A stretch of 64,000 bases of DNA from Mycolicibacterium baixiangningiae (GTDB taxonomy: Bacteria > Actinomycetota > Actinomycetes > Mycobacteriales > Mycobacteriaceae), in assembly GCF_016313185.1 (NCBI RefSeq), contig NZ_CP066218.1, forward strand, positions 6,014,001 through 6,078,000, read 5' to 3'. Of this stretch, positions 1 through 8,693 are shown piece after piece; within the stretch, counting starts at the first letter, position 1; each line of letters starts with the position of its first letter. Made by a program: the position numbers and the translations under genes. The notes beneath the pieces were generated by a model. The model was not told the DNA's origin. It ran no database searches and saw only the letters and a program-made list of their open reading frames with translations.

Positions 1-738
1 GCCGGCGAGTCCTGGACCACGACGTCGATCCACACCAAGGGGTTCGACTCATTCACGACCGTAGCCTACGAGGAAGGGGTCAAGGATTTCGCGGCGGCGC
101 TGGAGTCCGCCGGCCATGACGTGACGTTCATGCCCAATCACGTTGCCGCCGCGCATTTTCCCTCGGCCAGCGACGAGTTGGACGGCTACGACGTAGTCGT
201 CTTGTCCGATATCGGCTCCAACACCCTGCTGATGCCCAACGACGTGTTTCTGCGGGGTAAGCCGCACCCCAACCGGTTGCTGGTGCTGCGGGACTGGGTG
301 CGCGCCGGCGGGGCGTTGATGATGGTGGGCGGTTACCTCAGCTTCCAGGGTATCGAGGCCAAGGCGAACTACAGGAATTCGGCTCTGGCAGAAGCGCTTC
401 CGGTGCTCATGGAAGACGGCGACGACCGCGAGGAGTGCCCCGAGGGCGCCGTTCCGCGGCTGTTCGGGCCGGAGCATCCCTGCACCGCAGGATTGCCCGA
501 CACCTGGCCCGCTCTCCTGGGCTTCCAGCGACTGTCAGCGCGATCGGCGTCGCAGGTGCTGGCCCAGGTCAACGGCCATCCCCTGCTGACCGTCGGCAGG
601 TACGGCAGGGGCCGCAGCGTGGCCTTCGCCAGTGACATCGGCCCACACTGGGCGCCAACGGAATTCACCCAGTGGGACGGCTTCGCCAGGTTGTGGTCAC
701 AGACGGTGTCCTGGCTCGCGGCCAAGGACACCCCGTGA
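1..738 (+). CDS. GATase1-like (ThuA/DUF1355-type) protein, 5' end outside window
   Basis: The frame is open from base 1, so the start lies outside the window; 245 codons are visible. It begins AGESW, followed by H-x-KGFD and SY/AYEEGV-like signatures, then YDVVVLSDIG and MVGGYLSFQG. These are typical of the putative glutamine amidotransferase-like family (PF07090), which has a class I GATase fold with unknown reaction. Probably only a few N-terminal residues are missing. Its stop overlaps the GTG of the following ABC ATPase by 4 nt (GTGA), so the two are translationally coupled and probably serve the same nitrogen-compound pathway. The family call is firm; the substrate cannot be inferred. 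Confidence 0.8.
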   Translation, partial: AGESWTTTSIHTKGFDSFTTVAYEEGVKDFAAALESAGHDVTFMPNHVAAAHFPSASDELDGYDVVVLSDIGSNTLLMPNDVFLRGKPHPNRLLVLRDWVRAGGALMMVGGYLSFQGIEAKANYRNSALAEALPVLMEDGDDREECPEGAVPRLFGPEHPCTAGLPDTWPALLGFQRLSARSASQVLAQVNGHPLLTVGRYGRGRSVAFASDIGPHWAPTEFTQWDGFARLWSQTVSWLAAKDTP

Positions 739-1490
739 GCCTGCGGCTGGCCGGCGTCTCACACTCGTTCGACGGTGTGGAGGCACTGGCGCCAGTGGAT
801 CTCACCGTCGAGGCCGGAGAGTTCGTCTGCATCGTCGGGCCGTCCGGGTGTGGTAAGTCGACCATCTTCAACATCGTCTCCGGCCTCCTGACCCCCACAG
901 CCGGCTCGGTCAGCCTCGACGGCAAGGACATCAAGGCGAAGACCGGACACGTCGGCTACATGCTGCAGAAGGATCTACTGCTGCCCTGGCGGACGGTGCT
1001 CGACAACATCGTGCTGGGCGCAGACGTGCGCGGCCGAGCGTCCCGCGACGACCTGAGCTCGGCCGCCCAGATGGCGCAGCGCTACGGCCTGGGCGGCTAT
1101 CTCGACCACTACCCGCACGCGCTGTCGGGGGGTATGCGGCAGCGCGTGGCAGTGATGCGCACCCTGGCCCTCCACCACCCGGTAATGCTGCTCGACGAAC
1201 CGTTCGGCGCCCTGGACAGCCACACTCGGATGATGATGCAGCAGTGGCTGCTCGAGGTCTGGCGCGAGCAGCGCAAGACGATCATGTTCGTCACGCACGA
1301 CGTCGACGAGGCACTGTTCCTCGGCGATCGGGTGGTGGTGATGACACCTCGGCCCGGACGGGTGGCGGCCGTCATTCCGGTGGACCTGCCGCGTCCCCGG
1401 GATATCCACCTGAGCACAGACCCGCGCTACGTCGAGCTGAAATCGACCGTTCTAGACCTGATCTACGGCCGCCCGTCGGAGGTAGCGTGA
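735..1490 (+). CDS. ABC transporter ATP-binding protein (SsuB/TauB type)
   Basis: ATPase of an SsuB/TauB/NrtD-like importer, about 251 aa. Walker A is GPSGCGKST, the Q-loop is MLQKDLLLPW, the signature is LSGGMRQR, Walker B is VMLLDEPFGALD, and the switch His is in FVTHDVDEAL. The last form is typical of the nitrate/taurine/sulfonate class. I chose GTG 735 because it overlaps the upstream stop by 4 nt and begins just before the fold; an in-frame codon at 672 would lie inside the upstream gene. The next gene's ATG overlaps its stop by one base (TGATG). It energises the permease at 1490. No substrate-binding protein gene is visible, so it presumably lies upstream of the window. Confidence 0.93.
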   Translation: MSLRLAGVSHSFDGVEALAPVDLTVEAGEFVCIVGPSGCGKSTIFNIVSGLLTPTAGSVSLDGKDIKAKTGHVGYMLQKDLLLPWRTVLDNIVLGADVRGRASRDDLSSAAQMAQRYGLGGYLDHYPHALSGGMRQRVAVMRTLALHHPVMLLDEPFGALDSHTRMMMQQWLLEVWREQRKTIMFVTHDVDEALFLGDRVVVMTPRPGRVAAVIPVDLPRPRDIHLSTDPRYVELKSTVLDLIYGRPSEVA

Positions 1491-2335
1491 TGCCGGTGCT
1501 GAACGCGGGCCTGCCCCAGCGCCTCAAAACGCTCGCCCTGCCGGTCCTGGGACTGGCGCTCCTCGTGGTGATCTGGGATCTCGCGGTCCGGTTGTTCGAC
1601 ATCGCGCCGTACGTCCTGCCCAGCCCCCAGCGCACGTTGGAGGCACTGCGTGACGACTGGGACAAGCTGGGGCCCGGCACCATCATCACCAGCAAGGAGT
1701 TCATCCTCGGCTTCCTGATCGGTGCCGCCGCGGGCTTCCTGTTCGCCCTGGTGATGTCGTGGTCGAACACCATCCAGCGCTTCCTCTACCCCATCCTGAT
1801 CACCTCGCAGGCGGTGCCGATCATCGCCGTCGCACCCGCCCTGGTGATCTGGATGGGATTCGGCCTGGCCCCCAAGCTCACGATCGTCGCGCTCATCGTG
1901 TTCTTCCCGGTCGTCGTCAACGTGCTCGGCGGCCTGGCCTCCGTCGACAAGGACCTCATTGCCCTCGTTCGCGCCATGGGCGGAACACCGTGGCGCATCT
2001 TCCGAACCGTGACGCTGCCGGCGACGCTGACGCCGCTGTTCTCCGCCCTGAAGATGACCGCGACCTTCGCCGTCACCGCCGCCGTACTCGGCGAGTGGAC
2101 CGCATCCACCACCGGGGGCCTCGGGGTCTCGCTGCTGGAGGCCCAGTCCCGCCTCGACGTGGCCTCCGTTTTCGCCGCCATCATCCTGCTGGTGGTCTTG
2201 GGGCTGTTGGCGTTCGGAGCGGTGGCAATGGCCGAGGTACTGCTGACGCCGTGGCGACGCTCGTCGGTCAAACCCGCGTGGCGGCGGCGATTCCTTGCGC
2301 ACGCCGCCGAGCCAGAGAAAGTGGAGAACCCGTGA
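1490..2335 (+). CDS. ABC transporter permease (SsuC/TauC type)
   Basis: Integral membrane permease of about 281 aa with at least six hydrophobic segments. It carries the BPD_transp_1 EAA-like loop: ALVRAMGGTPWRIFRTVTLP, around residues 155-175. ATG 1490 overlaps the ATPase stop, giving a one-base TGATG junction. It pairs with the ATPase at 735 as an SsuC/TauC/ThiX-type importer for a small nitrogen or sulfur compound. The GTG start of the nitrilase remnant overlaps its stop by 4 nt, so these genes once formed a single operon. The substrate is unknown; the nitrilase and GATase-like neighbours suggest an amide, nitrile or ureide. Confidence 0.92.
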   Translation: MPVLNAGLPQRLKTLALPVLGLALLVVIWDLAVRLFDIAPYVLPSPQRTLEALRDDWDKLGPGTIITSKEFILGFLIGAAAGFLFALVMSWSNTIQRFLYPILITSQAVPIIAVAPALVIWMGFGLAPKLTIVALIVFFPVVVNVLGGLASVDKDLIALVRAMGGTPWRIFRTVTLPATLTPLFSALKMTATFAVTAAVLGEWTASTTGGLGVSLLEAQSRLDVASVFAAIILLVVLGLLAFGAVAMAEVLLTPWRRSSVKPAWRRRFLAHAAEPEKVENP

Positions 2336-2547
2336 TCAGAGTCGCCAGTGTGCAAACCAACCCGAAGATGAACGACGTCGCGCACAACGTCGACGCGATG
2401 GTCAACGCCATCGCCGAACTAGCCGCCGCCGACGTGCAATTGGCTGTTTTTCCCGAATGGCCACTGTGCAGCGCCACCTCTCACAGTAACGGTGTGCCAA
2501 TCGTGGCCGCGGACCGGTGCGGCACCGAACCGGGGGCAGGAATCTAG
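2332..2547 (+). pseudogene. Nitrilase/carbon-nitrogen hydrolase, internally deleted and truncated
   Basis: The GTG start overlaps the permease stop (GTGA). The first 47 or so residues match the nitrilase N-terminus, with RVASVQTNPK and the catalytic-Glu region AVFPEWPL. The reading then jumps to SNGVPIVAADRCGTE, which in this superfamily normally lies about 130 residues further on, and stops 5 residues later. The remnant has 71 codons against the usual 260-300. The central part with the catalytic Lys and Cys is therefore deleted, and the C-terminus is replaced by sequence running into the convergent M20 gene, whose stop codon overlaps this one. It cannot be a functional enzyme. Confidence 0.8.
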
Positions 2548-3620
2548 TCGACCGCGCCCCACCGGCCGACGACCCGGCGGTAGTGGTGCGCCGCCACGTC
2601 GAGATTGCTCAGCAGGATCGATTCGTCCGCGGCGTGCATCGTCGCCGGGTCGCCGGGACCCCAGACCACAATCGGCACACCGGGAAGCACGGCACTGAAC
2701 GCGGAGCCGTCGGTGAAGTACGGCACCGGTTCGGTGCCGGCGGCACTCGGCAACTGTGCCACCCAGGCATCGTCAGCCGGCGTCCACATCGCCGGCAGAT
2801 CTATCAGGGCCTCGACGTCGTGGGCCTCGGGTTGCGCGCGCCACCAGTCGAGGAGTTCTCCGCCGTTGCCCACGGTGCGGTGGTCGACGACGCAGCTGGC
2901 TTGGGCTGCAACGATGTTCGGCGCCGCCCCACCCGCGATGGTCCCGAGGTTCCATGTCGAGGGACCCAGGTGGGGATCGGTGGTGCGGGGCAGTTCTGCA
3001 CGGGCGCGCTGCACCAGATCCATCAGCAAGAGGATCGCGTTGCGGCCCAGATGCGGGGTGCTGCCGTGAGCGGCCACACCGGCACTGTTGATCCGCAGCC
3101 ACAGCGCACCGCGATGCCCAAGCCGGACGCCATTGGCCGTGGCCTCCGGGATGATCACCGCCCCGACTCCCGCTTCGAGGACAGCGTGACGGGCGCGCTG
3201 CGCCCCCAGTGCACCCACCTCTTCGTCGGAGGTCAGCACCAGCGCCACGGGCACACCGGTGTCCAGGGCGTCCTCCAGTGCCGATAACGCGGCGACCAGG
3301 CCGCCTTTCATGTCTGTGGCGCCCCTGCCGATCAGCCGGCCGTCGTGCACCTGCGCGGCGAACGGCGGCCACGACCAGGCGGCCAGCGGGCCCGTCGGCA
3401 CCGTGTCCACATGACAGCAGAACGCCAGCCTGGCCGCCCCCGGTGGCGCGTCATTGGTCAAGACCGCCCATGGGTGCGGGCCGTCGAGGTCGGCGTCCAC
3501 GTGCGTGTGGGCGCCGCGCGCCCGAAGCAGAGACAGGCACAGCTCGATGGTCTGACGTTGCGGGGCGGCATCACCGGAGATCGTCTGCAGCGCCACCAGC
3601 TCGGTGAGCAGTCCCGACAT
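2544..3620 (-). CDS. M20 family metallopeptidase (ArgE/DapE-like deacylase)
   Basis: Zinc-dependent amidohydrolase of 358 aa. Signatures in order: metal ligand CHVDTVP, bridging Asp in GRGATDMKGG, catalytic/metal Glu pair in TSDEEVGA, a further ligand region IIPEATANG, and the C-terminal His in MHAADES. ArgE/DapE relatives cleave N-acyl amino acids; the substrate cannot be read from the sequence. I start at ATG 3620, preceded by AGGTGGAG, because the open frame further upstream (to 3896) has no family similarity. GTG 3626 is an alternative. It converges on the nitrilase remnant, with which its stop overlaps, so it may have been brought in by the recombination that broke that gene. Confidence 0.85.
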   Translation of the reverse strand: MSGLLTELVALQTISGDAAPQRQTIELCLSLLRARGAHTHVDADLDGPHPWAVLTNDAPPGAARLAFCCHVDTVPTGPLAAWSWPPFAAQVHDGRLIGRGATDMKGGLVAALSALEDALDTGVPVALVLTSDEEVGALGAQRARHAVLEAGVGAVIIPEATANGVRLGHRGALWLRINSAGVAAHGSTPHLGRNAILLLMDLVQRARAELPRTTDPHLGPSTWNLGTIAGGAAPNIVAAQASCVVDHRTVGNGGELLDWWRAQPEAHDVEALIDLPAMWTPADDAWVAQLPSAAGTEPVPYFTDGSAFSAVLPGVPIVVWGPGDPATMHAADESILLSNLDVAAHHYRRVVGRWGAVD

Positions 3621-4386
3621 CTCCACCTGCGCGGCCCCTTTGATCAATTCGATTGAGCAGCAGGATTTCTCACCTGCAGGTTCGATCTTACCCGGCTCTC
3701 GTCGTAGGGCGCGGTCGGAGATGAACCCCCCCGACGTGTACCGCCCTCCCCTGCATTCTCCGTAACGGCATCGCCGCCGCGGTGGCCCACGTCGGCGGGT
3801 CTCACGAACATTTCTCTTTGATGGCGGCCACCCGTGAGAGTGTGAGACACCCGAGAACTGGCCGATCACGGCTCTTCGACCGGATTCCGGATTCACTGAA
3901 TCGTCTCCTACCGGTGGGCTCTACCAGAGACGGCGAATTTGGATGATCGCGTCTGAACCGTCCACGATCTCTACGCGCTGGATGGTGCAAGGGTCGGCGG
4001 TGGTCGCGTCTTGACCGGGCAGCGAATAATTCTTGGGTCGATAACGTTTTGTTGGTAGGAGGAGTCGGCTTCTCAAGCGCAGACGTCAGCCATCACGCCA
4101 GAGCCCGCGTCGCGTTGGAGTGGCCGGCGTCGGACTGCCGAAGAAACGGAGTTGAAGTGGAGACACCGGATGACAAGGCTGCGGTAGTCACCGGGGCGGG
4201 TGGCGACATGGCCATGGCCAGCCCGCAGCTGTTCTCGACCCCTATAGGCCGGGCGCACCCCCTAGGCTGCTGGAGGGCGTCGCCCGCAAGGCCAATCTCG
4301 CCGCCTTCTGCGCCGTTGCCCCGCAGCGCAGACTGCCTTCTGCGAAGAGCCGTCGGCCACGTCGGCACAGCTAGCAGCTCGACGAA
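3621..4386. other. Gene-poor stretch with possible SDR N-terminal scrap
   Basis: No convincing gene in these 766 bases. Around 4156-4215 the plus strand reads PDDKAAVVTGAGGD, which resembles the first beta strand and nucleotide-binding turn of a short-chain dehydrogenase, but it degenerates at once and no stop-free continuation follows. I read this as debris or chance. The leader of the M20 gene (minus strand) and of the methyltransferase (plus strand) must lie here. Confidence 0.35.
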
Positions 4387-5229
4387 ATGACGCAGGACAG
4401 CCTTGACTTCACGTCTACTCTGCAAGTGCCTGAGACGGTGGAGGATTGCGAAAAGTGCCTGCACTACCTAGAGGCGTCGACCCAGGCGATCTCCGAGCAC
4501 ATCCGCGATCTCGAGGCCGGATCCACGATACTTGACCTCGCCTGCGGTACCGGCGAGCCGGGTTTGGGTCTCGTAGAACCCCGGGCGGGCTGGCGTCTCA
4601 TCGGGATTGACGGGTCTCTGCCATTGATCGAAGTCGCCAGGATGAAGGCCAAGCAAGCTGGACTCGAGGACCGCGCCGCGTTCGAGGTGATGTTGATGGA
4701 CGCCCTCCGGCTGCCGGATGCGTCGGTCAATGCAGTGATTTCCAGAATGGGTGCCCTTCTGCTCGGCGACCCGGCCGCGACGGCGCGAGAGATCGCTCGG
4801 GTACTGAAGCCAGGCGGTCGCGTCAGCATCGCCGTATGGGCCGAAGCCGAACTGAACCCATTCGTCTTCCTCACCCAGAGGGCTCTGGCAACCGCCGCTC
4901 CCGGGACGTCGCTGCCCGATTTGTCAGGATGGTTCCGGCAGATGGCGACACCCGGGATTCGAGAGCGTTGGTTACTCGACGCCGGACTGATCGACGTCCA
5001 AGTCAAGCCGTTCGAGTGGAACGTGGTGTTCGAGGACTTCGAGTCGTGGTGGAGCTTCGTAAGTGGAGGACCGCACGATGCCGTCATCTCAGCGCTGGAT
5101 GACCGCACACGTGACGATGTCCGTGCGGCGATGAGCCACTTGCTGCGTGAGTATGAACGTCCTTCCGGCGATGGGTTCCTGCTCCCTGTCGCATGCCAGA
5201 TCGTGCGAGCGTCGAAGGCGCCTGAGTAA
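4387..5229 (+). CDS. Class I SAM-dependent methyltransferase
   Basis: 280 aa with a Methyltransf_11/25 fold. Motif I is ILDLACGTGEPGLG (residues about 50-63), the adenosine-ribose acidic loop is LIGIDGS, motif III is DALRLPDASVNAVISRMG, and post-III is EIARVLKPGGRVSIAVW. Such proteins methylate small molecules, quinones or lipids; the acceptor is unknown. The N-terminus lacks the usual W-x-x-x-A-x-x-W entry segment, so either it diverges or the start lies slightly upstream. No good ribosome-binding site precedes ATG 4387. It stands alone between two gene-poor stretches. Confidence 0.82.
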   Translation: MTQDSLDFTSTLQVPETVEDCEKCLHYLEASTQAISEHIRDLEAGSTILDLACGTGEPGLGLVEPRAGWRLIGIDGSLPLIEVARMKAKQAGLEDRAAFEVMLMDALRLPDASVNAVISRMGALLLGDPAATAREIARVLKPGGRVSIAVWAEAELNPFVFLTQRALATAAPGTSLPDLSGWFRQMATPGIRERWLLDAGLIDVQVKPFEWNVVFEDFESWWSFVSGGPHDAVISALDDRTRDDVRAAMSHLLREYERPSGDGFLLPVACQIVRASKAPE

Positions 5230-5663
5230 ACTCCCCCGCGCGCCGCAGCATCGGCGGCGAGGGGTTGAGCGAGATCGATCGGATCGCGCCACTGCGCCGG
5301 CGGAACCCGCATCATCCGCCGGCCCGCGTTCTGGTCGTAGGTGTTCGAGCCCAGCGGCACGATCCGGGGGGTGACGCGAGACCCCGAACCCGACATACTC
5401 ACCGAAGCCATCCCGCAAGCACGAGAACAAAGCCATCGCCAATGTGGCCGGGCCCTAAAGTAGTTCAGCAGGCCGCTGGGCGACGAGATCCGGTATGCAT
5501 ACGCGTGACCGCTTCGGGTCGAAGATCATGTAGTAGTCCAACCGCCACCCCCCCAGCGAGTCCTCGCGATACTGGACCGTTTTGGGGATCTGCCAGCCCG
5601 ATGTCGGCAGGAAGCGGCGTCCAGCACGGGAATATGCGGCCGGCAAACCCGGCTGACACGGGC
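5230..5663. other. Gene-poor stretch with unrecognised coding-like fragments on the minus strand
   Basis: No complete gene in these 434 bases. Two minus-strand pieces read like protein rather than shadow: about 5260-5400 (containing VPLGSNTYDQNAGRRMM) and about 5458-5600 (containing GGWRLDYYMIFDPKRSR). They are in different frames and neither has a start or a recognisable domain. They could be the remains of one broken gene. I could not assign a family. Confidence 0.3.
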
Positions 5664-6356
5664 ATGACAAAACGACGACAACCAACGGCATTGATCGTGG
5701 GCGCCTCCAAGGGACTCGGCCTGGCCATGGTCGACGAATTCCTGACCCGCGGCTGGCACGTCATCGGGACCATTCGTGGTACCGGCACGACAGGTCTACA
5801 TGCCCTGGACACCAGAAACCGTCTGGACATCGAGACGCTCGATATCACCGTGCCCAGGCAGATCTCAGCGCTACGTGAGCAACTGAGCGGTACCACTGTC
5901 GATCTGCTATTCGTCAATGCCGCCGTGGCGCATGCCGATATCCCCGTCGCCGACGTTTCCACCGAGAGCTTCGTGGAAGTCATGGTGACCAACAGCCTGA
6001 GCCCCATGCGCGTCGTCGAATCCCTGCAGGACCTCGTACCCGATACCGGCACCATCGGCATCATGTCGTCGAGTCAGGGAAGTATTTCGTTGAATACGGT
6101 CGGCGGACACGACGTGTATCGCGCGAGCAAGTCCGCACTCAACCAACTGTTCCGCAGCTACGCAGCGCGGCACGCCGCGGATGCACGAACCCTGTTGCTG
6201 ATCAACCCCGGTCACGTCCAGACCGAACTCGGGGGGCCGGACGCGACATTGACGACGAAAGACAGCATCCCAGGCGTCGTGGACACCATCCTCACCCACC
6301 AAGGCGCCGGCGGACTGCATTTCCTCGACTACCGCAACCAGGTCGTGCCCTGGTAA
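5664..6356 (+). CDS. Short-chain dehydrogenase/reductase (SDR)
   Basis: 230 aa Rossmann oxidoreductase. The nucleotide-binding turn is VGASKGLG (TGxxxGxG type), the NNAG-equivalent is NAAVAHAD, the catalytic Ser is in IMSSSQGS, and the Tyr/Lys are in YRASK. The open frame runs upstream to 5265, but family similarity begins at ATG 5664, eight residues before the glycine motif. The arrangement fits the NAD(P)-dependent carbonyl reductase subgroup related to CsgA-like proteins. No operon partner is visible; the neighbour downstream is an aminotransferase remnant in the opposite direction. Confidence 0.85.
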   Translation: MTKRRQPTALIVGASKGLGLAMVDEFLTRGWHVIGTIRGTGTTGLHALDTRNRLDIETLDITVPRQISALREQLSGTTVDLLFVNAAVAHADIPVADVSTESFVEVMVTNSLSPMRVVESLQDLVPDTGTIGIMSSSQGSISLNTVGGHDVYRASKSALNQLFRSYAARHAADARTLLLINPGHVQTELGGPDATLTTKDSIPGVVDTILTHQGAGGLHFLDYRNQVVPW

Positions 6357-6527
6357 GTGATCACGCGTCTAGTCGTCGACTCGGCCAGGCGGCCGTGCCA
6401 CCGCGCACCTTTGGAAGACGTAAACGGTTCGAGCACGCCGACCGAGCCGAACCCCACCGCAGCACCACCATGATGGCTACCACCGCACAGATGTCTTGTG
6501 GCTTCTCAATTTTCATGGCCACTCCGG

Positions 6528-6956
6528 CTAGCTGATCAGCGTGGTGCCGGTCCGGGCGAGGATTTCCTCGAGGACGTCCGGCGTCGTCGCGAAGTTCAAC
6601 CGGGCGAAACTGGCGGTGTCCACGTCGGTGTGTTGGCCGAAATCAGCGCCGGCACTGAGTTTCACACGACCGCGCTCGAGGATTCGTGCCGCAGGATCAC
6701 CCGCTAGCGGCGTTCGGTTGAAGTCGAGCCAGCTCAGATACGTCGCCTCCGGTTCGTGGTATCGGATGTCAGGATGGGCATCAGCCCAATGCTTCACCCG
6801 TTGACGATTCTGTTCCAGCAGGGACAACGTCTGCCGGCGCCAGCCGGCGCCGTGCTGCCACGCGGTGACCGTGGCTATCCGGCTCAGAACGCTTGGCGTA
6901 CCGAAGTAGTCCAACGGAGCGCGGTCGAGCGCCTGTGCGGTGGGCTGGTGTCCCAA
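6528..6956 (-). pseudogene. PLP aminotransferase (MalY/PatB type), C-terminal fragment
   Basis: About 140 residues of a fold-type I aminotransferase/C-S lyase. The visible part contains FGTPSVLSRIATVTAWQ, then EATYLSWLDF and GADFG with FARLNFATT, which are characteristic of the C-terminal domain of MalY/PatB enzymes. The first 250 or so residues, including the PLP lysine, are absent. Similarity fades near 6956, exactly where the plus strand begins to match the middle of an MFS transporter. The two genes were probably divergent neighbours whose 5' halves and shared promoter were lost in one deletion. The fragment has no start and should be inactive. Confidence 0.75.
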
Positions 6957-6985
6957 TGTGCTACAGCGCAACGGGTACCGGCCAG

Positions 6986-7904
6986 ATTGAAGGCCTTGGC
7001 GCTGATGGAAGGGACCTGGCCTGTCGGCTTCATCCTCGCCGGGATCTTCTCCTACATCCTGCGGTAGACCGCGCTCGGATGGCGCGGGTTCTTCGTCATG
7101 CAAGCCTGTCTCGCGATCGTCGCGCTCATCGTCCGGAGGAACCTCCCCGAGTCGCCCCGATGGTTGACGTCGCGCGGCCGATTCGCTGATGCCCGAGCCA
7201 CTTTGGAGTCTATCGAGGCCAACACCGAGCAGGCTTGCGGCAACACACTTCCCGCGCCCGCTGTCGTCGCCCCGGTCGATGAGGTCCACGATCACTCAGC
7301 GTCCTGGCGAACCCTGTTCTCGCGTGACTACCGAAAGCGAACGCTGGCCAGCTGGGCGATGTGGTTCTGCCTTCTCGGTGGCTACTACGGTCTGACGACG
7401 TGGATCGGAAAGCTGCTCGCCGATTCGGGATTCGATGTGGTGAGAACGGCTGGGTACATCGTCCTGATGGCGCTCTGGGGCATTCCCGGTTTCCTCACCG
7501 CTGCCTACCTCATCGAAGTCGTGGGCCGCAAGCTGTGTCTGGTCGGGTTCGCGCTCTGTTCGGCGATCGCAGCCTTCGTCTACGGCAGCGCGTCTGGCCT
7601 GACGGAGCTGATCATCGCAGGATCATTTCTCCAGTTCTTCTTCTTCGGAATGTTCTCATCGATCTTCGCCTACACCCCAGAGCTTTTCCCCACCCGAGCC
7701 CGGGCGATCGGCATGGGGAGCTCAACCGCCGCTGGTCGACTGGGCTCCATCTTCGGGCCAGTGATCGTTCCAATCATCATTGCTTCCAGCGGCACGAGCG
7801 TCGTCTTCACGGCCAGCGCGGTCCTGTTCGTCACCGGGTCACTCATCGCGATCATCTTCCTGCCCGAGACGCGGCAGACAGTGCTCGAGGACATCTCACG
7901 CTAG
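6986..7904 (+). pseudogene. MFS transporter, N-terminal third missing and with an internal stop
   Basis: The frame picks up mid-protein at ALALMEGTWPVGFILAG (TM5 region of aromatic-acid or sugar-type MFS). It hits TAG at 7065-7067, then continues in the same frame through LGWRGFFVMQA, PESPRWL, the central loop, and the C-terminal domain with TPELFPTRARAIGMG and LPETRQTVLEDIS. An intact member has about 450 residues; about 120 N-terminal residues are gone. Missing helices plus an in-frame stop make function very unlikely. Its 3' end overlaps the convergent SDR stop by 9 nt. Confidence 0.8.
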
Positions 7905-8609
7905 CGCGGCGAAGATCTGCTCGTACCGTTCCTTCGGGTCGAGCGGTAGCCCAGATTTCACGAACTTCGCCCAGTCGTCGCCCAACACCTCCTGCGCGCC
8001 CGACTCGATCGCATCGAGACCCGCACCCGCCAGGTCGGCTGGGTCGATCTTCGCCCCCTCCATGCCCTTGACCATGTCGGTGTCGACCAGCCCCATGTGC
8101 ACGCCGACCACGTGCGTGCCCTGCGACGCGAGCTCGAGGCGCGTGCTGTCCGTCAACATCCACGCCGCAGCCTTCGACGCAGCATAGGCACCGGAGCCCG
8201 GAGCAGTGAACCAGGACAACGCGGAGATGACGTTGAGGATGGCGCCGCCTCCGTTGGACGCAAGGACCGGGGCGAAGGCGCGGGTCATCTGCAGCGGGCC
8301 GTAGAAGTTCGTGTCCATTTCCCGCCTGATGGTCGTCTCGTCCCCGGTCATCAGCGACGTACCCGTGGAGATCCCCGCGTTGTTGATCAGGATCTGCACG
8401 TCGCCGGCAGCGCGAGCCGCGGCCTCGATCTGGCCGGCGTTCGTGATGTCGAGCTCGATCGGCTCGACGCCGTCGGCCTCGACCGCGCTCGCGTCGCGGG
8501 CGGCGGCGTAGATCTTTGCTGCCCCGCGTTTCTTGAGCTGCTTCACGAACTCGGCACCGATGCCTCGGTTCGCTCCGGTGACGAGTACCACCGCGCCGTT
8601 GAGTTCCAT
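7896..8609 (-). CDS. Short-chain dehydrogenase/reductase controlled by divergent TetR
   Basis: 237 aa SDR. The cofactor turn is VTGANRGIG, with LINNAGIS, catalytic Ser in VISALSWF, and YAASK. The Arg in AARDAS after beta-2 suggests NADPH preference. It is transcribed away from a TetR gene across an 84-nt intergenic stretch that carries two copies of a TAGYGATCRMTA-type dyad, the usual layout of a TetR/SDR self-regulated pair in actinobacteria. Substrates of such SDRs include xenobiotic aldehydes, ketones and quinones. The 3' end overlaps the MFS pseudogene. Confidence 0.88.
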   Translation of the reverse strand: MELNGAVVLVTGANRGIGAEFVKQLKKRGAAKIYAAARDASAVEADGVEPIELDITNAGQIEAAARAAGDVQILINNAGISTGTSLMTGDETTIRREMDTNFYGPLQMTRAFAPVLASNGGGAILNVISALSWFTAPGSGAYAASKAAAWMLTDSTRLELASQGTHVVGVHMGLVDTDMVKGMEGAKIDPADLAGAGLDAIESGAQEVLGDDWAKFVKSGLPLDPKERYEQIFAALA

Positions 8610-8624
8610 AACGCCCCTTTTCTG

Positions 8625-8678
8625 TAGTGATCGCTATTGATTCGCGACGGAGCGTAACACATTCCGTAGCGATCGATA
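8625..8678. promoter_or_regulatory. Twin TetR operator candidates between SDR and tetR
   Basis: Two related dyads, TAGTGATCGCTA (8625-8636) and TAGCGATCGATA (8667-8678), lie 42 bp apart, an almost integral number of helical turns, in the divergent promoter region. A TATGCT hexamer at 8682-8687 sits 7 nt before ATG 8694, so the tetR mRNA may be leaderless. Binding by the adjacent TetR is inferred from position. Confidence 0.55.
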
Positions 8679-8693
8679 CGTTATGCTGCTTGC

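Noticed and set aside
1463-2302. Long minus-strand open frame (279 codons) opposite the ABC permease
   Set aside because: It is rich in Arg, Gln, Gly and His, has no family signature and lies exactly opposite a coupled, well-conserved permease gene; a GC-rich shadow.
4464-5411. 315-codon minus-strand frame opposite the methyltransferase
   Set aside because: Most of it is opposite the clear methyltransferase; only the first 50 codons outside it look protein-like and are noted as a possible fragment.
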